Shown piece after piece: positions 33,890 through 43,736 of a DNA stretch of 64,000 nt. Under the pieces are notes generated by a model, which saw only the letters and a program-made list of their open reading frames with translations, was not told where the DNA came from and ran no database searches. The stretch is taken from positions 1-64,000 of the forward strand of contig NZ_VUMH01000010.1 of NCBI RefSeq assembly GCF_009696265.1. Direction: 5' to 3'. Each line of letters starts with the position of its first letter. The stretch's first letter is position 1. The position numbers and the translations under genes are program-made. Origin of the DNA: Desulfovibrio porci. GTDB lineage: Bacteria; Desulfobacterota; Desulfovibrionia; Desulfovibrionales; Desulfovibrionaceae.

Positions 33890-35208
33890 CAGTTACCTCC
33901 GGAGACGTTGTGGTAAACGGCCATCAGTTGGTCCGCGGCATTTTCCCAGCGGATGGATTTCATTTCTTCCCGGCAGTTTTTCACCAGTTCCGCAGCCAGG
34001 CAGGGGTAACGCAGAACCGCGCAGATTTTGTCGGCCATGTCGCGGGTATCCCAGAAATCGGCCTTGAGCGCGTGTTCCAGAACTTCGGACACGCCGGACT
34101 GGCGCGAGAGCAGCACCGGCACGTCGTAAAGCATGGCCTCCAGCGGCGTGATGCCGAAAGGCTCGGACACCGAAGGCATGACATAAAGGTCGCTGAGGGC
34201 GAACATGCGGTCCACTTGCTCGCCGCGCAGAAATCCGGCGAAGTGGAAACGGTGCCCGATGCGCAACTGTCCCGCGCGGCGGATGAGTCGGGGCAGCATG
34301 TCGCCGCTCCCGGCCATGAAAAAGCGCGCGTTGGGGATTTTTTGCAGCACCAGACGGGCCGCCTCCATGAAGTATTCCGGCCCTTTCTGGAACGTGACCC
34401 GGCCCAGAAAGAGCACCCTTTTCTCATGCCGGATGCGCGGCGGAATTTCGTAGCGGCGCTCCACTTCATGCCGGGCCACGGCGTTGTAGACCACCACCAC
34501 CTTTTCCGGCGGCACGCCGTAGCGTTCGATGACGGTCTGGCGGGTCAGGCGGCTCACGGCCACCACCAGATCGGCGGCCAGCAGGCCGGCGCGTTCGATG
34601 CCCGCCACCTGCCCGTTGATGTTTTCGCCGCTGCGGTCATATTCCGTGGCGTGAATGTGGGCCACCAGGGGTTTGCCGGTCAGGGCTTTGGCCAGCATGC
34701 CCGCGGGATAGGTCATCCAGTCGTGAACGTGGATCACGTCGAAGTTTTCGCGCAGGGCGATGGCCGAGGCCAGACGGCTGAAGCGGCGCACTTCGCTCAT
34801 CAGGTCCGGGCCGTAGCCGCCCTTGAGCTGAAAGGTGAAAGGCGCGCCGGGGCGGGTGAGCGCGTCGGCGCTGTCCGGCGTGCGGTTCAGCCAGCGCAGC
34901 GACTCCGCGTAGTCCTGCGGCGTGAGGTACGGGGTGAGCGGGCTGGAAACGGCCAGAAAGCGGACGTTCTCCTGCCAGACATCCTGCCCGGCCCGGAGCA
35001 TGCGTTCGGCCGCATCTTCACTGATGAGCGTGCCCGAAGCGGATTCCAGCCGCAGAAAGCCGTTCTGCCCGCCCTCACCGGCGCGCGGCAGCACAAAGAT
35101 GATCTCCGCGCCCTTTTTGGCCAGGGCCTGGGTCATGCCGTAGCAGGCAGTGCCCAGGCCGCCGCTGATATGCGGCGGAAATTCCCAGCCGAACATAAGC
35201 ACTCGCAT
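33889..35208 (-). CDS. GT4-family glucan synthase / glycosyltransferase
   Basis: A 439-aa GT-B glycosyltransferase. The opening MRVLMFGWEFPPHISGGLGT with its GGLGT nucleotide-binding loop is glycogen-synthase-like; ENFDVIHVHDWMTYPAGMLA is the conserved middle motif and the donor site reads LYVMPSVSEPFGITPLEAML (E-x7-E). Core C-terminal domain begins with RVLFLGRVTFQKGPEYFMEA. It probably elongates alpha-1,4-glucan (GlgA/GlgM-like), but other glucosyl transfers are possible. GAGGAA precedes ATG 35208. In the operon it lies between the debranching enzyme and the GH57 protein. Confidence 0.87.
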   Translation of the reverse strand: MRVLMFGWEFPPHISGGLGTACYGMTQALAKKGAEIIFVLPRAGEGGQNGFLRLESASGTLISEDAAERMLRAGQDVWQENVRFLAVSSPLTPYLTPQDYAESLRWLNRTPDSADALTRPGAPFTFQLKGGYGPDLMSEVRRFSRLASAIALRENFDVIHVHDWMTYPAGMLAKALTGKPLVAHIHATEYDRSGENINGQVAGIERAGLLAADLVVAVSRLTRQTVIERYGVPPEKVVVVYNAVARHEVERRYEIPPRIRHEKRVLFLGRVTFQKGPEYFMEAARLVLQKIPNARFFMAGSGDMLPRLIRRAGQLRIGHRFHFAGFLRGEQVDRMFALSDLYVMPSVSEPFGITPLEAMLYDVPVLLSRQSGVSEVLEHALKADFWDTRDMADKICAVLRYPCLAAELVKNCREEMKSIRWENAADQLMAVYHNVSGGN

Positions 35209-35321
35209 TGATGGTTCCTCTTTATTTTCTGGAGCGCGGGACCGTCCGGCCCCGTGGAAGCTCCCTCGTAAAGTTATCTTACTGTCTTAACTACACTCAC
35301 TGTCCGATCATTCGGAAAGCG

Positions 35322-37397
35322 TCATTCGGAAAGCGGCAGGGACACCCGGCAGACACCGGCCGTATCCCCTGAAATGGGATTGGCCAGGCGGTGGGCCGCC
35401 AGTTTTTCCCAGGCCGCATACACAGTGGGGGCCGCCTGTTTGAGCAGGACCAGCATGCGCAGGCATTCCGCCACGCTCCAGGCCTGAGCGATGCAGCCGT
35501 TGGCCCGGTAGGGCGGCGAAGCGTCAAAAATTTCGGAAATGGAAGCTAGGCCCGCGTCAGCGAGGTGGTCGCAGAACAGCGGGGTCACCCGGTTCAGCAG
35601 GGCCTGGGCCGCGCCGTCCACATCCCAGGCCACCCGCAGCAGGGCGTCGGTGTAGTGGCCCAGCAGCCAGGGCCAGACCGTGCCCTGGTGGTAGGCGGCG
35701 TCGCGTTCGGCCGGACCGCCCTCGTAGCGGCCGCGGTAACCGGGATCGTCGGGGGAAAGTGTGCGCAGGCCGAAGGGCGTGAGCAGCTTGTTGCGTACGC
35801 ATTCCACCACCTGGGGCTGGTGCTGCTCTTCCAGCACGGGATAGGGCAGGGAGACGGCCAGAATCTGATTGGGCCGCACGCTCTGGTCCAGCAGCCCTTC
35901 GCGCCAGACGTCGCCCAGATAGCCGCCGCCGCGCGCCACCCAGAAATGTTCGAAAAAGCTGGTGCGCAAGGCCCGCAGGGCTTTGGCGTCTTCCCATTCC
36001 GGCTCGCGGAAGAGGGCGGCCAGATGATCCGCAAAGGCCAGTGTGTTGTACCAGAGGGCGTTCAGTTCCACCGGGCAGCCGTGACGCGGCGTCACCGGGC
36101 GGCCGTCGGCCTGGGCGTCCATCCAGGTCAGCTGGGTGTGCTCGTTGCCCGCGTGCAGCAGGCCGTTTTCGTCCACGTAAATGTCCATGCCCGGACCGCG
36201 GCGATAGCCCTCCACAATGGCCTTGAGCGCGGGCCAGGCGTGCTCGCGCACCCAGTTCAGGCCGTCGGGATTCTCCTTGAGGTAGCACTGCACGGCAAAG
36301 GCGTACCAGAGGGAGGCGTCCGCCGAATTGTAGGCGTGATTGCCGTCCTCGGCGAAGCAGTTGGGCACCAGACCGTTTTTCAGGCTTCCGGCCACCTGCT
36401 CCAGCACGCGCAGGCCGAAGTCGGTGCGCTTGCCGTAAAAAGCCAGACCCGGCAGGGAAATCAGTGTGTCGCGGCCCCAGGCGTCGAACCAGTGGTAGCC
36501 GGCCAGCACCGCCGGACGGCCGGACGGGGTTTCAATGCAGAACTGCCGTCCCACCCGGGCCAGATGGCCGATGAGTCCGGCCTCGCCGTTTTCGTGGGAG
36601 CGGATCCGGGCCAGGCTCTCGGCCTCCCAGAGTTCCTCCAGGTCTTCCGTCGCGGGCTCGGTGCCCACGGCCATGTAGACGCTGCCGCCCTCAGGCAGGG
36701 GGGGCAGGGGGATATCCAGAATGCCGGGCTGGAACAGGTCCTCGCTGTCGGCAAAGCCGCGTTCGCGCTCCTGCATGTATTCCACATGGTGGAACCAGTC
36801 CGGCGCGGGCAGGAAGGTGTGGGGGCCGCGCACCTGCACAAAGAGCGTGGGCAGGCCGTCGTAGGGCGTGATGCTGAAGCCCTGCGGCAGTTCCGTGGTG
36901 TGCGCGTTCAGATGGGGATTGGCCGTGGTCAGGGCGTGGAAGTGCCGGTAGGCCAGCAGAGGCTTGATGCGCAGGGTCAGGGGCGGCAGCTTGGAAAGGC
37001 CCTGGATGGACCAGCGCAACACCAGGCGGCTTGTGCCGTGGATCAGAAGCATCTCCCGGCGCAGGCGCACGTCGCCCACCCGGTAGGTGAATTCGGGCCA
37101 GCGGTCCAGGCGGACGCTCTCCAGGTATTCGTGCCCGTGCGGGTAGAGCGTTCTGGGGTGCTGGCGGGTGGAGAGAAAAAATTCCTTGCCGCCGCCCAGC
37201 ACCGATTCCTCCAGCGCCGAGAGCAGCACATGCCGCCCCAGCGGCGTGTTGACCGTGAGCAGGCCGTGGTATTTGCGGGTATTGCAGCAGAGAATGCTGC
37301 TGCTGGCATAGTCGCCCAGTCCATTGGTCAGCAGCCATTCCTTGCGTAGTGCTCTGCGTGTATTCTGGCAGGCGGCCTTGTCAAAACTGAACCGCAT
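35322..37397 (-). CDS. Glycogen debranching enzyme (amylo-alpha-1,6-glucosidase type)
   Basis: A 691-aa protein of the archaeal/bacterial glycogen debranching family. The N-terminal domain (residues 1 to about 230) shows KEWLLTNGLGDYASSSILCC and NTRKYHGLLTVNTPLGRHVL, a hallmark. The C-terminal (alpha/alpha)6 catalytic domain (about 290-670) has VLAGYHWFDAWGRDTLISLP with the catalytic acid region, SADASLWYAFAVQ, NGLLHAGNEHTQLTWMDAQA and YHQGTVWPWLLGHYTDALLR. CCAAGGAGG precedes ATG 37397. It is the first gene of the alpha-glucan operon that runs to 28200; the whole set would make, trim and mobilise a cytoplasmic glycogen reserve. No GlgC or GlgB is in the window. Confidence 0.92.
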   Translation of the reverse strand: MRFSFDKAACQNTRRALRKEWLLTNGLGDYASSSILCCNTRKYHGLLTVNTPLGRHVLLSALEESVLGGGKEFFLSTRQHPRTLYPHGHEYLESVRLDRWPEFTYRVGDVRLRREMLLIHGTSRLVLRWSIQGLSKLPPLTLRIKPLLAYRHFHALTTANPHLNAHTTELPQGFSITPYDGLPTLFVQVRGPHTFLPAPDWFHHVEYMQERERGFADSEDLFQPGILDIPLPPLPEGGSVYMAVGTEPATEDLEELWEAESLARIRSHENGEAGLIGHLARVGRQFCIETPSGRPAVLAGYHWFDAWGRDTLISLPGLAFYGKRTDFGLRVLEQVAGSLKNGLVPNCFAEDGNHAYNSADASLWYAFAVQCYLKENPDGLNWVREHAWPALKAIVEGYRRGPGMDIYVDENGLLHAGNEHTQLTWMDAQADGRPVTPRHGCPVELNALWYNTLAFADHLAALFREPEWEDAKALRALRTSFFEHFWVARGGGYLGDVWREGLLDQSVRPNQILAVSLPYPVLEEQHQPQVVECVRNKLLTPFGLRTLSPDDPGYRGRYEGGPAERDAAYHQGTVWPWLLGHYTDALLRVAWDVDGAAQALLNRVTPLFCDHLADAGLASISEIFDASPPYRANGCIAQAWSVAECLRMLVLLKQAAPTVYAAWEKLAAHRLANPISGDTAGVCRVSLPLSE

Positions 37398-37811
37398 ACT
37401 GCCTCCTTGGCGTACAGGGTTAGGATGATGGCCGGGCGGTGCTGCGGGAGGTTCGGAAGGGTCAGGAGCGAAGGGCAGCGCATAACCCGTGGAAACGGTC
37501 CGGAGATATCCGGCCGGCAACGGAACAAAAACGGAAAAAAGGCGTTTGCAGAAAGCCTGTTGTCTCCCTTCTGGCTCCGCTGACTTATATATTGCATCCT
37601 ATAGCAATTTCTTTTAGCTGTCGAGGTTTACGACTGTGTTACAATGGAAAAGAATCATTTCTTTTTTTATGACAAGTCGTGCGTCCGGCCCTGTTCCGGC
37701 CGCGCGCCGTCCCCATTTCGCGGAGGCCCGGCCGGGGGCTTTTGCTTTCTTGCATTTTGGAGTATGCTGCTTGTTCGCTGAAACTATCGCATACCGGGAT
37801 GGGGGTATTCC
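37398..37811. other. Divergent intergenic region between glucan and liv operons
   Basis: This 414-bp gap holds the promoters of two divergent operons. It contains a comparatively A/T-rich part at about 37580-37675. No open frame here resembles a protein I recognise, and I cannot place -10/-35 boxes with confidence. Confidence 0.4.
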
Positions 37812-38933
37812 ATGAAAGGACTGCATTTTTGGCTGGGCGCGCTGGCCCTGGCCCTGTTTCTGCCCACGGCGGCTCTGGCCGCCGACGTCAAGGTGGGGCT
37901 GATGTGCCCGCTCACGGGCAAATGGGCCTCGGAAGGCCAGGACATGAAGAACATCGTCACCCTGCTGGTAGATGAAGCCAACAGCAAGGGCGGCGTCAAC
38001 GGCCGGAAGATCGAACTGGTGGTGGAAGACGACGCCGGTGATCCCCGCACGGCCGCGCTGGCCGCGCAAAAGCTGGCCTCGGCGGGCGTGGTGGCTGTCA
38101 TCGGCACCTACGGCTCGGCTGTGACCGAAGCCAGCCAGAGCATTCTGGACGAAGCCGGTCTGGTGCAGATCGGCACGGGTTCCACCAGCGTGCGCCTGAC
38201 CGAAAAAGGCCTGCCGCTCTTTTTCCGCACCTGCCCGCGCGATGACGCCCAGGGCAAATCCGCAGCGGCCGCCATCGTCAAGGGCGGCTACAAGGCCGTG
38301 GCCCTGCTGCACGACAATTCCTCCTACGCCAAGGGCCTGGCCGAGGAAACCCGCACGGCCCTGGAAAAGGCCGGCGTGAAGGTTATCTTTTACGACGCCC
38401 TGACCCCCGGCGAGCGCGACTACACCGCCATTCTGACCAAACTCAAGGCCGCCGGTCCGGACCTGGTCTTCTTCACCGGCTACTATCCTGAAACCGGCAT
38501 GCTGCTGCGCCAGAAAAAGGAAATGGGCTGGAACGTGCCCATGATGGGCGGCGACGCGGCCAACCACCAGGATCTGGTCAAGATCGCGGGGTCCGAGGCC
38601 GCCGCCGGCTACTTCTTCATCAGCCCGCCCCTGCCGCAGGATATGGACACCCCGGAAGCCCGAAACTTCCTGGCTGCCTTCAAGGCCAAGTATAACAGCG
38701 TGCCCGTGTCGGTCTGGGCCGTGCTGGCCGGGGACGCCTTCAAGGCCATTGAGGCCGCGCTGGCCGCGGGCAAGAATGATCCCGAAGCCATGGCCGCCTG
38801 GCTCAAGCAGCTCAAGGGCCTGCCCGGCCTGTCCGGAACCCTGGGCTTTGACGCCAAGGGCGACCGCGTGGGCGAGTTTTACCGCACCTATGTGGTGGAT
38901 GATAAGGGCGTTTTCGTCCTTCAACCCAAGTAG
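37812..38933 (+). CDS. livJ: Branched-chain amino acid ABC transporter, periplasmic binding protein
   Basis: A 373-aa periplasmic binding protein of the Leu/Ile/Val type I fold. Signal peptide MKGLHFWLGALALALFLPTA with cleavage after ALA (residue 24 or so). Mature part starts DVKVGLMCPLTGKWASEGQD, typical of LivJ/LivK; further motifs are VVEDDAGDPRTAALAAQKL, VIGTYGSAVTEAS, FFRTCPRDDAQGKSAA and GERDYTAILTKLKAAGPDLV. Length equals the family. Its stop codon is already part of the big hairpin at 38931-39078, which precedes livH. It delivers branched-chain amino acids or related ligands to LivHM. Confidence 0.93.
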   Translation: MKGLHFWLGALALALFLPTAALAADVKVGLMCPLTGKWASEGQDMKNIVTLLVDEANSKGGVNGRKIELVVEDDAGDPRTAALAAQKLASAGVVAVIGTYGSAVTEASQSILDEAGLVQIGTGSTSVRLTEKGLPLFFRTCPRDDAQGKSAAAAIVKGGYKAVALLHDNSSYAKGLAEETRTALEKAGVKVIFYDALTPGERDYTAILTKLKAAGPDLVFFTGYYPETGMLLRQKKEMGWNVPMMGGDAANHQDLVKIAGSEAAAGYFFISPPLPQDMDTPEARNFLAAFKAKYNSVPVSVWAVLAGDAFKAIEAALAAGKNDPEAMAAWLKQLKGLPGLSGTLGFDAKGDRVGEFYRTYVVDDKGVFVLQPK

Positions 38934-39078
38934 CTTGCGGCTGAAAAGCGTCTTTTGCCCCCTGGGCCGCGTCAGAAACAGGGCGCGGCCCAGGGCTTAC
39001 GTGAAGAGTACTATCCCTGGTCCGCGCCCTGTTTCTTCCTTGCCAGGGAACAAAATCCATCTTTTTAGCCGCAAGCTA
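38931..39078. repeat. 148-bp imperfect inverted repeat (large hairpin) between livJ and livH
   Basis: Left arm 38931-38995 and right arm 39015-39078 are inverted copies. The outer parts, TAGCTTGCGGCT and AGCCGCAAGCTA, pair perfectly, the inner parts CAGAAACAGGGCGCGG and CCGCGCCCTGTTTCTT nearly so, and the middle with mismatches and small bulges. I estimate that about three quarters of the 64 positions pair. The loop (38996-39014) is 19 nt. The livJ stop codon TAG is the first triplet of the left arm, and the hairpin ends 58 bp before livH. It can stabilise livJ mRNA and reduce read-through into the permease genes, or be a MITE-like insert. Confidence 0.85.
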
Positions 39079-39136
39079 CCGGGGCGTTTTTCGTAGTGCT
39101 CCGCCAGCGGCGTGCTCTGCTTCGAGCGCCGGAACT

Positions 39137-40042
39137 ATGGAACAATTTTTTCAACAGCTTCTGAACGGCCTTGCCGTGGGCGGCATCTACGCGCTGGTGG
39201 CCCTGGGCTACACCATGGTCTACGGCGTGCTCAAGCTCATCAACTTCGCCCACGGCGACCTGTTCACCATCGGCGCCTATCTGGGCCTGACCCTGCTGGT
39301 GAGCTGCAATCTCTCCGGCATGCTGCCGCTGCCCGTGGCCGTGCTGGCCGTCTTCGTCATGGTGGCCCTGCTGGTGGCCCTGATCGGCTTTCTGCTGGAG
39401 CGCGCGGCCTACCGGCCCCTGCGCGACGCGGGCCGTCTTTCGGCCGTGGTCTCGGCCCTGGGCGCGTCCATCTTTTTCCAGAACGCCATCATGCTGATCT
39501 ACGGCGCGCGCGTCTACGTCTACCCCGATTTCCTGCGCCCGGATTTCACAGTGCATTTGTTCGGCATGGCCGTGCCCGGCGTGCGCCTGCTGGTCATCGC
39601 GGCCAGCGTGCTGCTGATGCTCGGCCTTTCGGCCTTCATCCAGCGCACCCGCACGGGCGCGGCCATCCGCGCCGTGGCCATTGATCCGGGCGCGGCCCGG
39701 CTCATGGGCATCAACGTGGACCGGGTCATTTCCCTGGTCTTTCTGATCGGACCGGGCCTGGGCGGCGCGGCAGGGCTGATGGTGGGCATCTACTACGGCC
39801 AGATCGACTTTACCATGGGCTGGTCCTATGGCCTCAAAGCCTTTACCGCCGCCATTCTGGGCGGCATCGGCAACATTCCGGGCGCCATGCTCGGCGGCCT
39901 GCTGCTGGGCGTCATCGAGGCCCTGGCCGCCGGGTACATCGCCATCGCCTGGAAGGACGCCATCGCCTTTCTGGTGCTGATTCTGATCCTGATCATCCGG
40001 CCCACCGGCATTCTGGGCGAACGCACGGCGGACAAGCTATGA
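39137..40042 (+). CDS. livH: Branched-chain amino acid ABC transporter permease LivH
   Basis: A 301-aa integral membrane permease with eight or so predicted helices. Family motifs: LLNGLAVGGIYALVALGYTM at residue 8, VYGVLKLINFAHGDLFTIGA (the LivH hallmark), TRTGAAIRAVAIDPGAARLM and DRVISLVFLIGPGLGGAAGL, followed by FTAAILGGIGNIPGAMLGGL. Its stop TGA overlaps the livM start (ATGA, 40039-40042), indicating translational coupling. Confidence 0.94.
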   Translation: MEQFFQQLLNGLAVGGIYALVALGYTMVYGVLKLINFAHGDLFTIGAYLGLTLLVSCNLSGMLPLPVAVLAVFVMVALLVALIGFLLERAAYRPLRDAGRLSAVVSALGASIFFQNAIMLIYGARVYVYPDFLRPDFTVHLFGMAVPGVRLLVIAASVLLMLGLSAFIQRTRTGAAIRAVAIDPGAARLMGINVDRVISLVFLIGPGLGGAAGLMVGIYYGQIDFTMGWSYGLKAFTAAILGGIGNIPGAMLGGLLLGVIEALAAGYIAIAWKDAIAFLVLILILIIRPTGILGERTADKL

Positions 40043-41037
40043 AGCGCATGCCTTTGTATATCGCGCTGGGCGCGCTGCTCTGCGGGCTGCCCCTGGTCTG
40101 CAATTCCTACTGGCTGGACGTCTGCGTGATGATCGGTCTCTACGCCCTGCTGGCCCTCTCGCTGAACGTGATTCTGGGCCAGGCGGGCATCTTCCATATG
40201 GGGCACGCGGCCTTTTTCGCCGTGGGCGCGTATGTGACGGCCATTCTGAACACCCTGTACCAGTGGCCCATCTTCTGGACCATGCCCCTGGCGGGAGCGG
40301 CGGCGGCCTTTTTCGCCCTGCTGGTGGCCCGGCCCATCATCCATCTGCGCGGCGACTATCTGCTTATCGTGACCATCGGCATTGTGGAGATCGTGCGCAT
40401 TGCCCTGATCAACGATATTTTCGGCCTGACCGGCGGCTCCAACGGCATTTTCGGCATCAGCCGTCCGCGTTTTTTCGGCTTCAAGATCGTCAAGAGCGTG
40501 CACTTTTATTATCTGGTCTGGGGCATGGTGGGCGCGAGCCTGCTGCTTTTTTACGGCCTCTGGCGCTCGCGTTTCGGGCGCGCGTTGAACTACATCAAAG
40601 AGGACGACATCGCGGCCGAGGGCTGCGGGGTCAACGTCACCCGCTACAAGCTGCTGGCCTTTGTGCTGGGGGCTTTCTGGGCGGGCATGGCGGGCACGGT
40701 CTATGCCGCCAAGATGAGCACCATCGCGCCGGAATCCTTTAATTTCATGGAATCCGTGATCATTTTCGCGGTGGTCATCCTTTCCGGCGGCAGTCAGCTG
40801 GGCGTCCTGGTCAGCGCCTTTCTGTTCATCGGCCTGCCGGAAGTGCTGCGCGAATTTTCCGCCGCGCGCATGCTGATTTTCGGTCTGGCCATGATGATCA
40901 TGATGATCTGGCGGCCGCAGGGCCTGCTGCCGCCCGGCCCGCGCCATTACGCCGCGCCTCCCGGCGACGTCCCGCCGGAGGGCCCGGCGGTTCCGCGCGC
41001 CGGGGACGCGCCCGCTGAAGCCGGGAGGCCCGCATGA
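40039..41037 (+). CDS. livM: Branched-chain amino acid ABC transporter permease LivM
   Basis: A 332-aa membrane permease. LivM features include LYALLALSLNVILGQAGIFH followed by MGHAAFFAVGAYVTAIL, RGDYLLIVTIGIVEIVRIAL, LTGGSNGIFGI, RFGRALNYIKEDDIAAEGCG and GMAGTVYAAKMSTIAPESFN, with about nine helices. The last 35 residues are Pro/Ala/Glu-rich and cytoplasmic. Overlaps livH and livG by 4 bp each. Confidence 0.94.
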   Translation: MKRMPLYIALGALLCGLPLVCNSYWLDVCVMIGLYALLALSLNVILGQAGIFHMGHAAFFAVGAYVTAILNTLYQWPIFWTMPLAGAAAAFFALLVARPIIHLRGDYLLIVTIGIVEIVRIALINDIFGLTGGSNGIFGISRPRFFGFKIVKSVHFYYLVWGMVGASLLLFYGLWRSRFGRALNYIKEDDIAAEGCGVNVTRYKLLAFVLGAFWAGMAGTVYAAKMSTIAPESFNFMESVIIFAVVILSGGSQLGVLVSAFLFIGLPEVLREFSAARMLIFGLAMMIMMIWRPQGLLPPGPRHYAAPPGDVPPEGPAVPRAGDAPAEAGRPA

Positions 41038-41804
41038 GTCTCTTGTCTCTTCAGGAAGTGACCAAGGTTTTCGGCGGGCTCATCGCCGTCAACGATCTTT
41101 CCTTTTCGGTGGAGGCGGGCAGCATCGTGGGCCTGATCGGGCCCAACGGCGCGGGCAAGACCACGGTGTTCAACTGCATTACCGGCAATTACACGCCGGA
41201 GCGGGGCCGGATCTTTTTTGACGGCGAGCCCGTCACCGGCCTGAAGCCCCACCATGTGGTGGAACTGGGCATCGCGCGCACCTTTCAGAGCATCCGCCTG
41301 TTCGGCAAACTGCCCGTGCTGGAAAACGTGCTGGCCGGACGGCATTGCCGGATGAAGGCCGGTCTGTTCGCCTGTATGCTGCACACTCCGGGCCAGCGCC
41401 GCGAGGAAAAGGCCGCCGTGGCCCGCTGCATGGAGGAACTGCGTTTCGTGGGCCTGGCCGACCGTTGCGGCGAGGCCGCCGGAGGCCTGTCCTACGGCAA
41501 CCAGCGGCTGCTGGAAATCGCGCGCGCCCTGGCCTCGGACCCGCGCCTGCTGATCCTGGACGAACCCGCCGGGGGCATGAACGACCAGGAAACCGCGGTT
41601 CTGGTGGAGATCATCCGCGCCATCCGCGAGCGGGGCGTCACCGTGCTGCTTATTGAGCACGACATGCGCCTGGTCATGCAGATCTGCGAAAAACTGGTGG
41701 TGCTGGAGCACGGCACCTTGATCGCCGAGGGCGCGCCCGAGGCCATGCGCCGTCATCCGGCGGTGATCGAAGCCTATCTGGGCGCCGACGACGAGAAGTG
41801 GTGA
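41034..41804 (+). CDS. livG: Branched-chain amino acid ABC transporter ATPase LivG
   Basis: A 256-aa ATPase. Walker A GLIGPNGAGKTTVFNCITGN, LivG-specific TPERGRIFFDGEPVTGLKPH and RTFQSIRLFGKLPVLENVL, signature LSYGNQRLLEIARALA, Walker B LLILDEPAGGMNDQET and H-loop VLLIEHDMRLVMQICEKLVV. These fit LivG rather than LivF. Start ATG 41034 overlaps the livM stop. Confidence 0.94.
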   Translation: MSLLSLQEVTKVFGGLIAVNDLSFSVEAGSIVGLIGPNGAGKTTVFNCITGNYTPERGRIFFDGEPVTGLKPHHVVELGIARTFQSIRLFGKLPVLENVLAGRHCRMKAGLFACMLHTPGQRREEKAAVARCMEELRFVGLADRCGEAAGGLSYGNQRLLEIARALASDPRLLILDEPAGGMNDQETAVLVEIIRAIRERGVTVLLIEHDMRLVMQICEKLVVLEHGTLIAEGAPEAMRRHPAVIEAYLGADDEKW

Positions 41805-41806
41805 GT

Positions 41807-42517
<711 letters not shown>

Positions 42518-42541
42518 AAAATTTTCTTCTGGAAAACCTTG

Positions 42542-42575
42542 AGGCCCGGAACCCCGATGGTTCCGGGCCTTTCTC
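42542..42575 (+). terminator. Intrinsic terminator of the liv operon
   Basis: AGGCCCGGAACC (42542-42553), loop CCGAT, GGTTCCGGGCCT (42559-42570): a 12-bp perfect stem followed by TTCTC, 24 bp after livF. Confidence 0.85.
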
Positions 42576-42647
42576 ATGTCAGCCGCGTGTCTGCCGCATA
42601 TCGGGCGCGGGCCGGCGTTCGCGTTCAGGAGGGCCGGATGAGGACGT

Positions 42648-43118
<471 letters not shown>

Positions 43119-43123
43119 TTAAA

Positions 43124-43142
43124 ATTGAAATTCATTTTCAAT
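43124..43142. promoter_or_regulatory. Fur-box-like palindrome upstream of flavodoxin
   Basis: ATTGAAATTCATTTTCAAT: arms ATTGAAA (43124-43130) and TTTCAAT (43136-43142) around TTCAT. It has the TTGAAAAT/ATTTTCAA-like form of Fur sites in this bacterial group. It lies 30 bp before the flavodoxin start codon and just downstream of the predicted -10 box, where repressor binding would block transcription when iron is plentiful. Confidence 0.7.
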
Positions 43143-43155
43143 AACTGTTGATCCA

Positions 43156-43184
43156 GATGTAACCATCCTGTTTTTTTTCGTCAA
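43156..43184 (-). promoter_or_regulatory. Promoter of the flavodoxin gene
   Basis: On the minus strand TTGACG (43184-43179), a 17-bp spacer rich in A, and TACATC (43161-43156). The -35 is near consensus, the -10 weak. The predicted start falls in or next to the Fur-box-like palindrome. Confidence 0.6.
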
Positions 43185-43346
43185 GGGGAAATTCTTCATC
43201 CGTCGGGAGGAATGTTTGTCGCCGTGCGGTCCGCTTGTTTCGCAGCTTGGCCGGACCGCCGACATGCCCGCGCACAGAGCAAATTTTTACAAGAACAGCA
43301 TCCGCTCCCATTGTACTCGACATGCACAAACAACACGGGAGGCTTT

Positions 43347-43736
43347 ATGAAAGCGGATCTGTTCCACTGTTTTGCAAATGGCAGCCTGGCGGCTTCGGGT
43401 AATCAATGGGCTTTGGCCGACGCGCCCTGGACTGAACACAAGGATTTTCCCGGCGTGTTTCTGAAAAACCTGGCCGGGCCGGAGCTGACCCAAGGCCTGC
43501 TGACCTGCCATCTGGTCAGGATCGAAGCCCTGCAAAAGATCGGCAGGCATACGCACGGTCAACGTCTGGAATTGCATGAGGTTGTGGCGGGCAGCGGCGT
43601 CTGCCGGACGCCGGAAGGAGAGATCGCTTACGCGCCGGGCGTTATGGCGGTTCTGCCCGCCAATGTCCCGCACGAAGTGCGCGCCGGGGAACATGGCTTG
43701 TGCCTGTTCGCGAAATTCGTCACGCTTCCAGCCTGA
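43347..43736 (+). CDS. Cupin-domain protein
   Basis: A 129-aa single-domain cupin. The beta-barrel metal motifs are seen as IGRHTHGQRLELHEVVAGSG (His-x-His...Glu...His) and MAVLPANVPHEVRAGEHGL (second motif with His). GGGAGG precedes ATG 43347. It has no signal peptide. Such small cupins bind a metal and often a small ligand; the function here is unknown. Its 3' end overlaps the 3' end of the convergent AraC-type gene by 17 bp. The partner regulator has a similar N-terminal cupin-like part, so both may sense or process the same ligand (inference). Confidence 0.8.
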   Translation: MKADLFHCFANGSLAASGNQWALADAPWTEHKDFPGVFLKNLAGPELTQGLLTCHLVRIEALQKIGRHTHGQRLELHEVVAGSGVCRTPEGEIAYAPGVMAVLPANVPHEVRAGEHGLCLFAKFVTLPA

